From NCBI RefSeq assembly GCF_000337475.1, contig NZ_AOIT01000021.1, forward strand, positions 44,664 through 108,663: a DNA stretch of 64,000 bases. The letters run 5' to 3'. Positions 7,957 to 19,885 of the stretch are shown piece by piece (the stretch's first letter is position 1; every line of letters starts with the position of its first letter). Under the pieces are notes generated by a model. The model ran no database searches and had not been told where the DNA came from. It saw nothing but the letters and a program-made list of their open reading frames with translations. Position numbers and translations under genes: made by a program. The DNA is from Natrinema limicola JCM 13563 (GTDB lineage: Archaea; Halobacteriota; Halobacteria; Halobacteriales; Natrialbaceae).

Positions 7957-8709
7957 ATGGAAATTCGAGAGGCGACAGCATCGGATGCTGAGGCGATTCG
8001 CACCATCGCACACGACTCGCTCAACTCCACGTACACGTCGTTCCTCGCCGGGGAGACGATCGACGACGCGATCGAGCAATGGTACGGCAATTCGTTCGTC
8101 GACGACCTCGATGACGACCGCGTGGTCTTTCTGGTCGTCGAAGACGACGGCGAGGTCGTCGCGTTCTCCCAGAGCGAACTGATCGGCCAACAGACACACA
8201 CCGGCCATCTCCTCTGGTTGCACGTCCATCCCGACCACCGCGACGGCGGCACCGGCGTCCGCCTCCTCGTTCGAACCCGCGAGACGCTGCTCGAGAAAGG
8301 AGCCGACGAGATCCAGTGTTTCGTGCTCGAGGACAACGAGGTCGGCAACGAGTTTTACCGCACTCACGGCTTCGAGCAGGCCGGCCAGCGCGAGATCGAG
8401 ATCGGCTCGGAGACGTTCACGGAGAACGTCTACGTCGAAAGCGACCTCGAGGACGACGACGAGTGGGGTGCGATCGATGAGGTCACGGCCGACGGTGAGA
8501 CGGTCTACGTGAGCTACGGCGAAGCGGCCCGTGGTTCGAAGGCACCGTTTTACACGGCCTACCAGACCGAAGATCGGTCGGAACGCTACGCCTGGCTCTG
8601 TGGGAACTGTGAGTCGATCGATAACGCGATGGACGCGATGGGGCGGATCGAGTGTAACAACTGCGGGAACCGGCGAAAAGCGACCCGGTGGGACTCCGCG
8701 CACCTCTAG
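7957..8709 (+). CDS. GNAT acetyltransferase with C-terminal zinc-ribbon domain
   Basis: Residues 1-160 are a GNAT fold (IREATASDAEAIRTIAH; acetyl-CoA loop around HPDHRDGGTGVRLL; late FYRTHGFEQAGQREI). Residues 165-250 are a distinct domain with C215, C218, C233 and C236 in two CxxC knuckles, probably binding zinc. This fusion is seen in haloarchaeal proteins whose C-terminal part is called DUF5816. The acyl acceptor is not known. A TATA-like ATACGTTTTG about 25-30 bases before the ATG supports the start. Confidence 0.82.
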   Translation: MEIREATASDAEAIRTIAHDSLNSTYTSFLAGETIDDAIEQWYGNSFVDDLDDDRVVFLVVEDDGEVVAFSQSELIGQQTHTGHLLWLHVHPDHRDGGTGVRLLVRTRETLLEKGADEIQCFVLEDNEVGNEFYRTHGFEQAGQREIEIGSETFTENVYVESDLEDDDEWGAIDEVTADGETVYVSYGEAARGSKAPFYTAYQTEDRSERYAWLCGNCESIDNAMDAMGRIECNNCGNRRKATRWDSAHL

Positions 8710-9035
8710 ACGACTTCGAATTCGTTCTCATCCGTGTGTTGTCCAGTCGGTCACACCGGTCGCGAGCCACTGTAACGAGTGTCTATTCGATGTGTACGGT
8801 TGTCTTTCAGCTGTTTGCACCCCGTTACCAGCGGCTACGTTCCCAGGCAGGTCGGAACGCGATCTGAGGCGGCTCCCGTGCTGGAAAATCGAGTATCACT
8901 GTTCTCGTAACGACTGTGCTCCGTCTGTTGTCTCCGCATTACAATTGGTCGAGCCGTCGCTGCGAGAAGTACGTGGGTCGCTCTCGGCTGCACCGTCGGA
9001 TGACTGCGGATGTCTCATCGGGGTGAGTACGTCGA
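8710..9035 (+). other. Intergenic region, 326 bp, no gene seen
   Basis: I see no conserved frame, tRNA or clear terminator here. The only AT-rich stretch is around 8938-8950. No obvious TATA box sits 25-30 bases before the flippase ATG at 9036, so that gene may have a longer leader. Confidence 0.5.
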
Positions 9036-10505
9036 ATGAACAGGGAAGATCACATCATTCACGGCTTCAAGGCAACGCTCGTTGCGCGCGCGGTCTACAT
9101 GCTTTCAAGCGCGCTGTTAATGTTCGTCCTGGCGCGGTTCCTGCTCGATCCGGATGGGTACGGCGCGCTGTACTGGGCGATCGGGGTGCTGGCGATCATC
9201 CAGCTCTTTGCGGATCTCGGGCTCTCGCGGTCGGTCGCCCGATATCTCTCGGAGTATCGCGAGACTGATCCGGGGCAGGTGCCGTACCTCCTCAAGACGA
9301 CGGTTGCGGCCAAGCTCGTCTTGATCACGTTCGTTGCGTACGTCCTCTTGCTCTACCACGAGTGGATCGCGACCGCGCTGGGCGAACCGGACGCGATCCC
9401 CTTCCTCGCGGCGGGCGTCGTCTATCTCGTCGTCTTCTCGTTCAGCACCTTCTCACAGGTGGCGTTTCAGGGCTTCAATCACCTCGGCTACAGCGCGATC
9501 GTCCAGGCGATCAGCGGCGCAGGACGGCTGCTCTTCGCCGTCGCGTTCGTCCTCGCCGGCTTCGGGGCGCTCGGTGCGTTTTTCGGATACATCGTCGGCT
9601 ACGCGCTGGCTGCCGTCGTCGGCATGGGCATCCTCTATGTCGGCTTCTACAAGCGCTACGACCCGGCCGACGAGTACGAGGATGGGCTCTCGCAACGGCT
9701 CCTCGAGTACAGCGTGCCGCTGACGGCAACTCAGAGTGCGAACGTCATCGATAAGCAGATCGACATCGTGCTGGTCGGACTCTTCCTCAACCCTGCTGCA
9801 GTCGCGTTCTACACCCTCGCAAAGCAGATTACGGATTTCGTCCTCGCACCCGCTGAGTCGCTTGGCTTTACCATCTCACCGAACTTCGGCGAACAGAAAG
9901 CCGCTGGCGAACTCGAGAAGGCCAGACAGATATACGAGACCTCGCTGACGAACGTGTTGTTGCTCTACATTCCGGCGGCAGTCGGGTTGGCGATCGTCGC
10001 GGGGCCGTTTCTGACGATGATCTTCGGGTCCGACTATGCGGCTGCGGTGCCGGTGTTGCAGGTGCTTGCGGGCTTCGTCGTGTTACAGGCGATTACGAAT
10101 CTGACCAGCGACAGCTTAGACTATCTCGGGCGTGCTCGAGCGCGTGCCATGGCCAAAGGCGCAACGGCAGTCGCTAATTTCGGACTGAACATCCTGTTGA
10201 TTCCGTGGATCGGCGTCGTCGGTGCGGCGATCGCGACGGTCGCGACCCACACGGTGTACGTGGCGGTGAATCTCTACGTCGTCCACACCGAACTCGGACT
10301 GAACGTCGGGCGACTCGCCCGGACGACGGGACTGATTTGTGCGATTACGGGTGTAATGGCGGTCACCGTCTTGCTCGTGACCCCGCTGGTCTCGAGTCTG
10401 TTCATGCTGGGTGGTGCGATCGCGATCGGTGCAATCACTTGGGCGCTGCTTGCGGTGGTAAGCGGGCTGGTCGATCCGGGACAGGTGCGGTCGGTCATCA
10501 GTTAG
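9036..10505 (+). CDS. Polysaccharide/lipid-linked oligosaccharide flippase (Wzx/MATE-like)
   Basis: The 489-residue integral membrane protein has about 12-14 helices and the RfbX/Wzx layout: an N-terminal amphipathic entry (HGFKATLVARAVYML), FADLGLSRSVARYLSEY in the first repeat, and paired helices to the C terminus. The family moves lipid-linked glycans across the membrane for glycoprotein or exopolysaccharide assembly; Agl15 of Haloferax is a related example. No glycosyltransferase is adjacent, so the cargo cannot be inferred. An amino-acid or drug MATE role is less likely given the motif set. Confidence 0.85.
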   Translation: MNREDHIIHGFKATLVARAVYMLSSALLMFVLARFLLDPDGYGALYWAIGVLAIIQLFADLGLSRSVARYLSEYRETDPGQVPYLLKTTVAAKLVLITFVAYVLLLYHEWIATALGEPDAIPFLAAGVVYLVVFSFSTFSQVAFQGFNHLGYSAIVQAISGAGRLLFAVAFVLAGFGALGAFFGYIVGYALAAVVGMGILYVGFYKRYDPADEYEDGLSQRLLEYSVPLTATQSANVIDKQIDIVLVGLFLNPAAVAFYTLAKQITDFVLAPAESLGFTISPNFGEQKAAGELEKARQIYETSLTNVLLLYIPAAVGLAIVAGPFLTMIFGSDYAAAVPVLQVLAGFVVLQAITNLTSDSLDYLGRARARAMAKGATAVANFGLNILLIPWIGVVGAAIATVATHTVYVAVNLYVVHTELGLNVGRLARTTGLICAITGVMAVTVLLVTPLVSSLFMLGGAIAIGAITWALLAVVSGLVDPGQVRSVIS

Positions 10506-10586
10506 TGCAGTGTGGGACGGTCTCACCTCCCGACGCGGACTGACCGAACTGCCAATACTTATCCGATGGGTGGGAGTCTAGCCGGT

Positions 10587-11930
10587 ATGGCCGGTGCAGA
10601 TCCCGTGACCGTCGGGGTATTGAGTCTTCATACGAGCAAGGAAACGAAAGCAATTCTCAACGCCGTCGAGGATCTCGGACACGATACCGAGTGGCTTCGC
10701 GCGGAAAATACGTCGATCAGCGTCACCGACGGCACTCCCGTCCTCGAGCCCGAGGTCGACGTGATCGCAAACCGGATGTTACTCTCGAATACCGAACAGC
10801 CCGCCGAAGAACTTGGGCTTGCGAACACGTTCTCCCAGCTGGTGCCGACGCTCAACGAGCCGGATTCCGTGTTGACCGCGATCCACAAACTCTCGACGGC
10901 GACCGCGCTCGCTGGGAACGATGTCCGGACACCCGATGTCACACTCGCGCTAAGCGGCGATCAACTGAATGCCGCACGGAGTCGGTACGGCGAGGAGGCG
11001 GTCTACAAGACGGCGATTGGCACCCACGGCGGCGGGACGTGGAAGGTCGGCCCCGACGATCCGATCAACGCCAAGGTCGGCAACCGGTATGCGTTCCTGC
11101 AGGAACTCGTCGATCAGGAGGACGTCCGCCACCGCGACCTGCGCGTCTACGTCGTCGGCGGCGAGGTCGTCGCCGCGATGTATCGCTACGCGCCGGATAA
11201 CGACTGGCGAACCAACGTCGCTCTCGGCGGCTCCGTCGAAAACGCGACCGACGACCTCCCCGAGGAAGCTGCCGAGATGGCCCGCCGTGCGTCTGACATC
11301 GTCGATCTCGATTACGCCGGCGTCGATCTCGTCGAGGGCGACGGCGGCTGGTTCGTCCTCGAGGTCAACCCGACGGCCGGCTTCAAGGGACTCTACGAGG
11401 CGACACAGGTCAGCCCCGCACCCTACATTGCCAAACTGGCGATCGAACGTGCCGGCGGCGAGGTCGACGACGACCGCGTACACGATCTCTCGAACGTTCT
11501 CGACGACTCCCGGCCGACGGCCCAGCCGACGGAAGCGATCGCACAGGATACCGAACCAGCCGTGATCGGCTACACCGAGGAGGTCGTCCTCTCTGGCACG
11601 AGCGGTTCGAAATCGGTACTGGCCAAATCCGACACCGGCGCGACGCGGACGAGCATCGACACGAGCCTCGCCGCAGATATCGGTGCCGGGCCGATCAAAT
11701 CCATCACCCGGATTCGATCTGGAAGCAGCAAACAGGCCAAGAGCCGGCCCGTCGTCGACGTCGTCGTCGGCGTCGGCGGCAACCAACACACCGTCACGGC
11801 GAGCGTCGAGGACCGCGGTCACATGGACTATCCCGTCTTGCTCGGTCGGGACATCCTCGAGAACTATCAGGTCGACGTCAGCCGCCGGATCGACAGTGAC
11901 GTTGCCGACACACCCGAAGAAGAGGAATAG
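10587..11930 (+). CDS. RimK-type ATP-grasp ligase fused to RimB-like retropepsin-fold domain
   Basis: The 447-residue fusion has two parts. Residues about 1-300 are a RimK/LysX ATP-grasp ligase (VYKTAIGTHGGGTWKV nucleotide loop; GVDLVEGDGGWFVLEVNPTAGFKG with the Mg-binding Glu and Asn). Residues about 325-447 are a retropepsin-like domain with LAKSDTGATRTSID and LLGRDILENY, the fold of the ATP-grasp-linked RimB or zinc-protease family. RimK enzymes add glutamate or other amino acids to carboxyls; the partner domain may trim or bind the product. The ATG at 10587 is about 27 bases after an ACTTAT box, while the ATG at 10566 is too close to it. Confidence 0.85.
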   Translation: MAGADPVTVGVLSLHTSKETKAILNAVEDLGHDTEWLRAENTSISVTDGTPVLEPEVDVIANRMLLSNTEQPAEELGLANTFSQLVPTLNEPDSVLTAIHKLSTATALAGNDVRTPDVTLALSGDQLNAARSRYGEEAVYKTAIGTHGGGTWKVGPDDPINAKVGNRYAFLQELVDQEDVRHRDLRVYVVGGEVVAAMYRYAPDNDWRTNVALGGSVENATDDLPEEAAEMARRASDIVDLDYAGVDLVEGDGGWFVLEVNPTAGFKGLYEATQVSPAPYIAKLAIERAGGEVDDDRVHDLSNVLDDSRPTAQPTEAIAQDTEPAVIGYTEEVVLSGTSGSKSVLAKSDTGATRTSIDTSLAADIGAGPIKSITRIRSGSSKQAKSRPVVDVVVGVGGNQHTVTASVEDRGHMDYPVLLGRDILENYQVDVSRRIDSDVADTPEEEE

Positions 11931-14379
<2,449 letters not shown>

Positions 14380-14537
14380 TCGGCCGCTTGCGATAGCACC
14401 GACACACTGACCGCACATCGCTTTTCCTGGGAGCACGCGTCACTCGGTCGGCACTCCCGACCGGAGTCTCGCAGCCTACCGATCGACCGCAAGCGAGCAA
14501 CGTGTTTTTCATCACTCGGTACTGCCTATCGGCGACG

Positions 14538-15131
14538 ATGGCCGAGCCTGACCCCGAACCCGTCCTTCGTGAAGATCCCGTGCTGGCTGCCGTCATCGAT
14601 CGCCACGACCTCCACCCGCTCGAGCCGGTCGAAAACGAGTTCGAACGCCTCTGTGTCTCGATCATCAATCAGCAACTCTCGACGGCCAGCGCCGCGGCCG
14701 TCCGTGAACGCGTCTTCGACATTCTCGACGGGGTCGTCACTCCGGAGTCGGTGCTCGACGCGTCTCGAGATGCACTCCGCGAGGCCGGCCTCTCGCGGAC
14801 GAAAGTCGACTACGTCGAAAACGCCGCCCGCGCGTTTCGAGAGCGTGATCTTACACGTGGCGGACTCGTCGAGCACGCCAACGAGGAAGTGATCGCCGAC
14901 CTCACCGAGATTACGGGGATCGGCGAGTGGACTGCCAACATGTATCTCATTTTCGTCCTCGAGCGGCCGGACGTGCTCCCGCTTGGCGATCTCGCGGTTC
15001 GACGAGGGATCGAGCAACTGTATAACGACGGCGACGAGCTACCGCGATCCGAAATGCGCGAGATCGCCGAGCCGTGGCGGCCCCACCGGAGTACCGCGAC
15101 GCGGTATATCTGGGCGGAATACGAGGCTTGA
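14538..15131 (+). CDS. DNA-3-methyladenine glycosylase II-like (HhH-GPD)
   Basis: The 197-residue base-excision repair protein resembles the C-terminal half of AlkA. It shows the family start (LCVSIINQQLSTASAAAV), the helix-hairpin-helix (ITGIGEWTANMYL) and the GPD aspartate in PDVLPLGDLAVRRGI. It would remove alkylated bases from DNA. The ATG at 14538 was preferred because residues encoded upstream are unlike the family and a T-rich box lies about 30 bases before it. It is shorter than bacterial AlkA because the N-terminal TATA-binding-like domain is missing, which is usual in archaea. Confidence 0.88.
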   Translation: MAEPDPEPVLREDPVLAAVIDRHDLHPLEPVENEFERLCVSIINQQLSTASAAAVRERVFDILDGVVTPESVLDASRDALREAGLSRTKVDYVENAARAFRERDLTRGGLVEHANEEVIADLTEITGIGEWTANMYLIFVLERPDVLPLGDLAVRRGIEQLYNDGDELPRSEMREIAEPWRPHRSTATRYIWAEYEA

Positions 15132-15160
15132 TTCCGTTCGGACTGTTCGTCTCGAGTCAG

Positions 15161-17077
15161 TCACTCGAGGTGGTGATAGTCGAGTTCGTACCCTTCCGCG
15201 AGGGCCTCACGGACTGGCTCGCTTGGTCCGGCGACGCCCCGGCGTTGAAGCGAGAGTCCGCTCTCGTCGGCAGTGACGATGAGGTTCTGTCGCCAGGCCG
15301 GATCCGTCTCCGGGTAATCCGTCCGGTAATGTGCGCCGCGGGACTCGGTTCGCTCGAGCGCCGTGCGGAGCACCACCTCGGCGACGACGAGACTCATCGA
15401 GAGATCGACGGCGTACTCGAACGACCGAGAGGTGCGGTCGCCGTCGACTCGGAGGTCAGCCGTTCGCGCGCGGAGTTCCGCGAGTCGATCTAGCCCGTCG
15501 CGCAGTCCCGTTCCGTCACGGAGAATGCCGGCGTGCGTCCACAGCACCTCGCCGAGATCCTCGAGGAGCGTCCTGGGAGCGACGTCACCATCCGAAGCGG
15601 CCAGGTCCGCGAGCGCACGGAACTCGCGTTCGGCCAGGGCTCGCTGGCTGTCGGTGACCGTCGGCGCGTCGTCGCCCGCAGTGACCTGCTCGCTGACGTG
15701 GTCGCCGACGAGTTTGCCGATCGCGACGGTTTCGGCCAGCGAGTTGCCGCCGAGGCGGTTTGCCCCGTGGACGCCCGCGACAGCCTCGCCGACGGCGTAC
15801 AGTCCGTCGACGCCGGTCTCACCCGTTTGGAAGTCGATGTCGACGCCACCCATCGTGTAGTGGGCCGTCGGCCCGACTTCCATTGGCTCTTCCGTAATAT
15901 CGACGCCGAGGCCCTCGAATCGCTCAACCATCGTCGGCAGTCGCTCGCGGATGTACTCGGGGTCGCGATGGGAGATGTCGAGATAGACGCCGCCGTGTTC
16001 GGTCCCCCGCCCCTCGCGGACCTCCTGGGCGATCGCTCGTGCGACCACGTCTCTGGCGTCGAGTTCCATCTGGTCCGGCGAGTAGCGTTCCATGAAGCGC
16101 TCGCCACCGGAAGCGCTGAGCGCTTCCGAGCCTCCGCTCGCGTCACTCGCGGAGACCTCCGAATTGTAGAGTCGGCCACCCTCCCCGCGGACGGCCTCCG
16201 TCACGAGTCGACCGTCCCACTCGTCGCCGTAGCGTTCCCCGACCATTCCGGTGGGGTGGAACTGGACGAACTCGGTGTCGAGGAGTCGCGCGCCCGCCTC
16301 GAGCGCTAGCGCTTGCGCGTCGCCGTTGTTCTCGTCGTCTCTCGAGGAGTGGCGTCGATAGGCCGCCGAGAAGCCACCCGCCGCCAGCACGACGTGATTC
16401 GTCCGAAACAGCAACCCGTCGCCGGTCTCCATATCGAACCCGACCGCGCCGTCGACACGGGTGCCATCCGAGAGCAGTCGCGTGATCATCACGTTCTCGC
16501 GGTAGGGGATCTCGAGGGCCTGTGCTCGGTCGATCAGCGTCTCGAGCATGACCTCGCCCGTGCGGTCGCCGACGAAACAGGTCCGGCGGTACGACTGCGC
16601 GCCGAAGTAGCGCTGGTTGATCTTTCCGTCGTCGGTTCGGGCGAACGACATCCCCCACTCGTCGAGTTCTCGAATCCGGTCGGGCATGTGTTTGGCCGTC
16701 AACTCGACGGCCTCCGGGTCGTTCAGGTGGTGCCCTTCGTTCAACGTGTCCGCTGCGTGGATCGGCCAGTCGTCCTCGGGATCGAGCGAGCCGAGCGCGG
16801 CGTTGATCCCGCCGGCCGCCCATGTCGTGTGAGCGTCGCCGTAGTCGCGCTTGCCGACCACGAGCGGCTCGAGTCCCGATTCGGCCAGTTCGATGGCGAC
16901 TCGAGCCCCGGCAGCACCCGCCCCGATGACGAGCACCGGCGTCGTGACGACGTCGTATGCGACCTCGTGGTCACGAGCGTCGGCTTCGTCTCCGCCCTGC
17001 GTCGGCAGCCGTCCGTCGACGCCACCGACATCGCCGGCCGTCGATACACTGTGGTCCGCAGGAGGTGTTTCTGTCAT
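15161..17077 (-). CDS. L-aspartate oxidase-like flavoprotein (NadB/SdhA family)
   Basis: The 638-residue FAD protein has VLVIGAGAAGARVAIEL, the HTTWAAGGINAALG loop, FVQFHPTGM, AVRGEGGRLYN and HGANRLGGNSLAETVAIG. ESRGAHYRTDYP near the end resembles NadB more than SdhA, which favours L-aspartate oxidase (aspartate to iminoaspartate, NAD synthesis). It is solitary, however, with no nadA or nadC beside it, so a fumarate reductase-like role is possible. Position 51 is Thr-Trp, not the His used for covalent FAD in SdhA. A Ser/Ala/Gly-rich in-frame insertion coded by 16105-16162 splits the conserved RLYN...ERFMERY region. Confidence 0.75.
   Translation of the reverse strand: MTETPPADHSVSTAGDVGGVDGRLPTQGGDEADARDHEVAYDVVTTPVLVIGAGAAGARVAIELAESGLEPLVVGKRDYGDAHTTWAAGGINAALGSLDPEDDWPIHAADTLNEGHHLNDPEAVELTAKHMPDRIRELDEWGMSFARTDDGKINQRYFGAQSYRRTCFVGDRTGEVMLETLIDRAQALEIPYRENVMITRLLSDGTRVDGAVGFDMETGDGLLFRTNHVVLAAGGFSAAYRRHSSRDDENNGDAQALALEAGARLLDTEFVQFHPTGMVGERYGDEWDGRLVTEAVRGEGGRLYNSEVSASDASGGSEALSASGGERFMERYSPDQMELDARDVVARAIAQEVREGRGTEHGGVYLDISHRDPEYIRERLPTMVERFEGLGVDITEEPMEVGPTAHYTMGGVDIDFQTGETGVDGLYAVGEAVAGVHGANRLGGNSLAETVAIGKLVGDHVSEQVTAGDDAPTVTDSQRALAEREFRALADLAASDGDVAPRTLLEDLGEVLWTHAGILRDGTGLRDGLDRLAELRARTADLRVDGDRTSRSFEYAVDLSMSLVVAEVVLRTALERTESRGAHYRTDYPETDPAWRQNLIVTADESGLSLQRRGVAGPSEPVREALAEGYELDYHHLE
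16105..16162 (-). repeat. In-frame hairpin-rich insertion within the NadB-like gene
   Basis: Two inverted repeats lie side by side. GGAAGCGCT/AGCGCTTCC (16109-16127) has 9-bp arms and a one-base centre, and CTCCGC/GCGGAG (16132-16154) has 6-bp arms. They encode about 18 Ser/Ala/Gly/Glu residues between otherwise conserved NadB/SdhA motifs. The reading frame is kept. Confidence 0.55.
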
Positions 17078-17255
17078 CAAGATTATGTAAGGGCTGGCCG
17101 AACATAGCTCGCTCACCAAACTATGCAAACGGCCGAAAACGAAGGAATCAGGCCCCTAATCCCGCGTTTGGGTTTTTGTCCGGGTCAAGACGCTCCGGGC
17201 GAGCGCGGCCAGTCAGGGGGTGCCATGGGTCGACGAATCACCGGGCGGTAACGGC

Positions 17256-19814
17256 TCACTCCTCGAGCTGGGGCCGGTCGATGTCTTCCGGCAGGTCCGG
17301 CTCGACGTGTGCGAGGCGCATCGCGTTCCCGGTCACGCCGAGGCTCATCCCCATGTCACCGATGACGACCGCGTGGATCACCGTCACGAGGCCGATGGGT
17401 GCGCCGGCTGCCAGCACCGCCTTCACGGCCAGACTCGCCCAGATGTTCTGGCGGATGACGCCGTTTGCCGTCCGTGAGAGCCGGTAGAGATACGGTAGTC
17501 GCGTCAGATCGTCGCCCATCAGTGCCACGTCGGCCGTCTCGAGGGCCGTATCCGTCCCCGCCGCGCCCATCGCGATGCCGACGCCAGCGGTCGCAAGCGC
17601 GGGTGCGTCGTTGATCCCATCACCGATCATGGCGACGTTGCTGCTCGTGTCGTCGTCGTTTCCTTCTCCCTCGAGCCGGCGGATCCACGCGAGTTTCTCG
17701 TCGGGGAGCAACTCAGCGTGGTACTCGTCGATGCCGACCTGTTCGGCGATCGCGCGGGCAGTTCCCTCGTTGTCGCCGGTAAGCATCACGACGCGGACAC
17801 CCTGGTCTTGGAGCTGTGAGACGGCCCACGCGGCTTCGGGCCGGACTCGGTCCGCGACGGCGACGACACCTATCGGGCCGTCCTCGGTGCCGACGACCAT
17901 GACGGTCTTGCCCTCGGCCTCGAGTTCGGGAACGACCTCGCGCAACACGTCGAGACAACCCTCGCGGTCGCAGTCGGGCCGCGAGTCGGCCGCGAGCGCC
18001 GTCCCGCCGTCGGTCGTGACGTGGGCGTGCTCCAGATCAGCCAGCCCCTCGAACAGATCGGGTTTGCCGACGTAGTGCGTTTCCCCGTCGATATCGGCGC
18101 GGATTCCCTTCCCGGTCAGGGCTTCGAATCCCGAGACGTCCGGTTCGTCGGGGTCGATCCCTTGCTCCTTTGCGTAGCCGACGATCGCCCGCGCGAGTGG
18201 GTGTTCGCTGCGGCGTTCGGCCGCGCTCGCCCGCCGGAGCACGTCTTCCTCGTCGGCCCCCTCGAGCGGGATCACGTCGGTCACCGACAGGTCGCCAGTG
18301 GTGAGCGTCCCCGTTTTGTCGACCGCTAAAACCTCGCTCTCGGCGACCGACTCGAGGTACCGTCCGCCCTTGATCAGGACGCCGTTGCGCGCGGCGCTGG
18401 TGATCCCCGAGACGACGCTGACCGGCGTCGAGATGACGAACGCACAGGGGCAGGCGATGACAAGCAGCGTCAGCCCACGCAGGAACCAGGTGTTCCACGA
18501 CGCGCCGACGATCAGGGGCGGGCCAACGGCGACCGCGATCGCGAGCGCGACGACGATTGGCGTATAGACGCTCGCGAAACGGTCGACGAACTGCTCGCGT
18601 TTGGTCTGTTCGCGTTCGGCATCCTCGACGAGTCGGACGATTCGGGCGATCGTCGAGTCCTCGGCTGGCTGCTCGACATCGACCTCGAGGTAGCCCGACT
18701 CCGCAATGGTGCCGGCGAAGACCTCGTCGCCTGCCGTCTTGTCTGCAGGGACGCTCTCGCCTGTGATCGGGGATTCGTCGATGGCGCTCTCGCCCTCGAG
18801 CACGGTGCCGTCGGCGGGGATCTTCTCGCCCGGCCGTACGACGACGCGGTCGCCGACCGAGAGGTCGTCGGCTGGGATCGTCTCCTCGGAGCCGTCCTCG
18901 CGTTTGACGGTCGCAGTATCGGGCGAGAGATCCATTAGCTCCCGCAGGGAGTCCCGTGCGCGATCCATCGAGTACGTCTCGAGTAACTCGGCGATATTGA
19001 ACAAGACGGCGAGCATGGCCCCCTCGAACGGGTGATGGGCTGCGACGGCAGCGATGATGCCGACGGTCATCAGGAAGTCGATGTCGAGGCTTCGATTGCG
19101 CGCAGAGTAGTAGCCGTTCCGGAAGATCGGCATACCAGCGACGGCCGCGGTCGCAATAAAGAGCAGCGTCGAGAGGGCGTAGCTCCGCCCGGCGACCGCA
19201 AAGAGCGTCGGGTTGAGACCGGTGACGACGAACTCGAGGGCCATCCCGACGGCCACGACGACGGCACCGATGCCCGTGATGGCGGCCCGCCGGCTCTTCC
19301 AGACCGGCTCGGCGTCTGCCATCGGCTCGCCGTCGCTGTCGAGTGGCGTCGCATCGTAGCCGGCGGACTCGATCGCGTCGACGATCGACTCGGGAGCGGT
19401 CCCTTCGTCGACCCCGACGGTCACGCGGCCCGACGTGGGCCGGGTCTCGATCTCGTCGACGCCGTCGGCTCCCTCGAGGGCGGTCTCGACTTTGCTCGCA
19501 CACGAGGCACAGTCCATATCGGGAACCGACACGGTCAGTTCGCCGGCTTCACGACCGTCGTCGCCCACGATCTCGTAGCCGGCCGCCCGGACCCGCTCGC
19601 GGATCTCGCTATCGCTCGTCTCTGCCGGATCGTATTCGACGACGAGCCGGCCGCTGGTCACGCGTGCGTCCAGCTCGCCGATCCCCTCGAGTCGGTCGAC
19701 GCTGTTGGTCACCTTCCCAGCACATGACGAACAGTCCATCTCCGGGACGCGAAGCTCGAGGGTACGACTCGCGTCCGGCCCCTCGCCTGCGTCCGGCGGC
19801 GAAGCGTCACTCAT
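17256..19814 (-). CDS. P1B-type heavy-metal-exporting ATPase with two HMA domains
   Basis: The 852-residue pump has two N-terminal metal-binding domains (C28/C31 in MDCSSC; C102/C105 in MDCASC), the membrane CPC motif (455-457), the phosphorylated Asp499 in DKTGT, SEHPLA in the nucleotide domain, and GDGINDAPAL. K in LAVKAVL and D in IGDMGMSLGV near the end match the Zn/Cd/Pb class (P1B-2, ZntA-like) rather than the copper class. A short cysteine loop (DCDREGC) in the nucleotide domain is unusual. A TATA box (CTATAC, 19839-19844) 25-30 bases before the ATG gives it its own promoter. The regulator gene immediately upstream probably controls it. Confidence 0.92.
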   Translation of the reverse strand: MSDASPPDAGEGPDASRTLELRVPEMDCSSCAGKVTNSVDRLEGIGELDARVTSGRLVVEYDPAETSDSEIRERVRAAGYEIVGDDGREAGELTVSVPDMDCASCASKVETALEGADGVDEIETRPTSGRVTVGVDEGTAPESIVDAIESAGYDATPLDSDGEPMADAEPVWKSRRAAITGIGAVVVAVGMALEFVVTGLNPTLFAVAGRSYALSTLLFIATAAVAGMPIFRNGYYSARNRSLDIDFLMTVGIIAAVAAHHPFEGAMLAVLFNIAELLETYSMDRARDSLRELMDLSPDTATVKREDGSEETIPADDLSVGDRVVVRPGEKIPADGTVLEGESAIDESPITGESVPADKTAGDEVFAGTIAESGYLEVDVEQPAEDSTIARIVRLVEDAEREQTKREQFVDRFASVYTPIVVALAIAVAVGPPLIVGASWNTWFLRGLTLLVIACPCAFVISTPVSVVSGITSAARNGVLIKGGRYLESVAESEVLAVDKTGTLTTGDLSVTDVIPLEGADEEDVLRRASAAERRSEHPLARAIVGYAKEQGIDPDEPDVSGFEALTGKGIRADIDGETHYVGKPDLFEGLADLEHAHVTTDGGTALAADSRPDCDREGCLDVLREVVPELEAEGKTVMVVGTEDGPIGVVAVADRVRPEAAWAVSQLQDQGVRVVMLTGDNEGTARAIAEQVGIDEYHAELLPDEKLAWIRRLEGEGNDDDTSSNVAMIGDGINDAPALATAGVGIAMGAAGTDTALETADVALMGDDLTRLPYLYRLSRTANGVIRQNIWASLAVKAVLAAGAPIGLVTVIHAVVIGDMGMSLGVTGNAMRLAHVEPDLPEDIDRPQLEE

Positions 19815-19838
19815 CACTCGATCGTACTCACTCGGACC

Positions 19839-19844
19839 CTATAC
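19839..19844 (-). promoter_or_regulatory. TATA box of the metal ATPase gene
   Basis: The minus-strand GTATAG core lies 25-30 bases before the ATG at 19814, inside the 71-bp gap after the regulator gene. The pump can therefore be transcribed separately from the regulator. Confidence 0.5.
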
Positions 19845-19885
19845 GGGTTATTCGGCGTGCGCCAAACGGTGTCCGAAGTCGCCTC

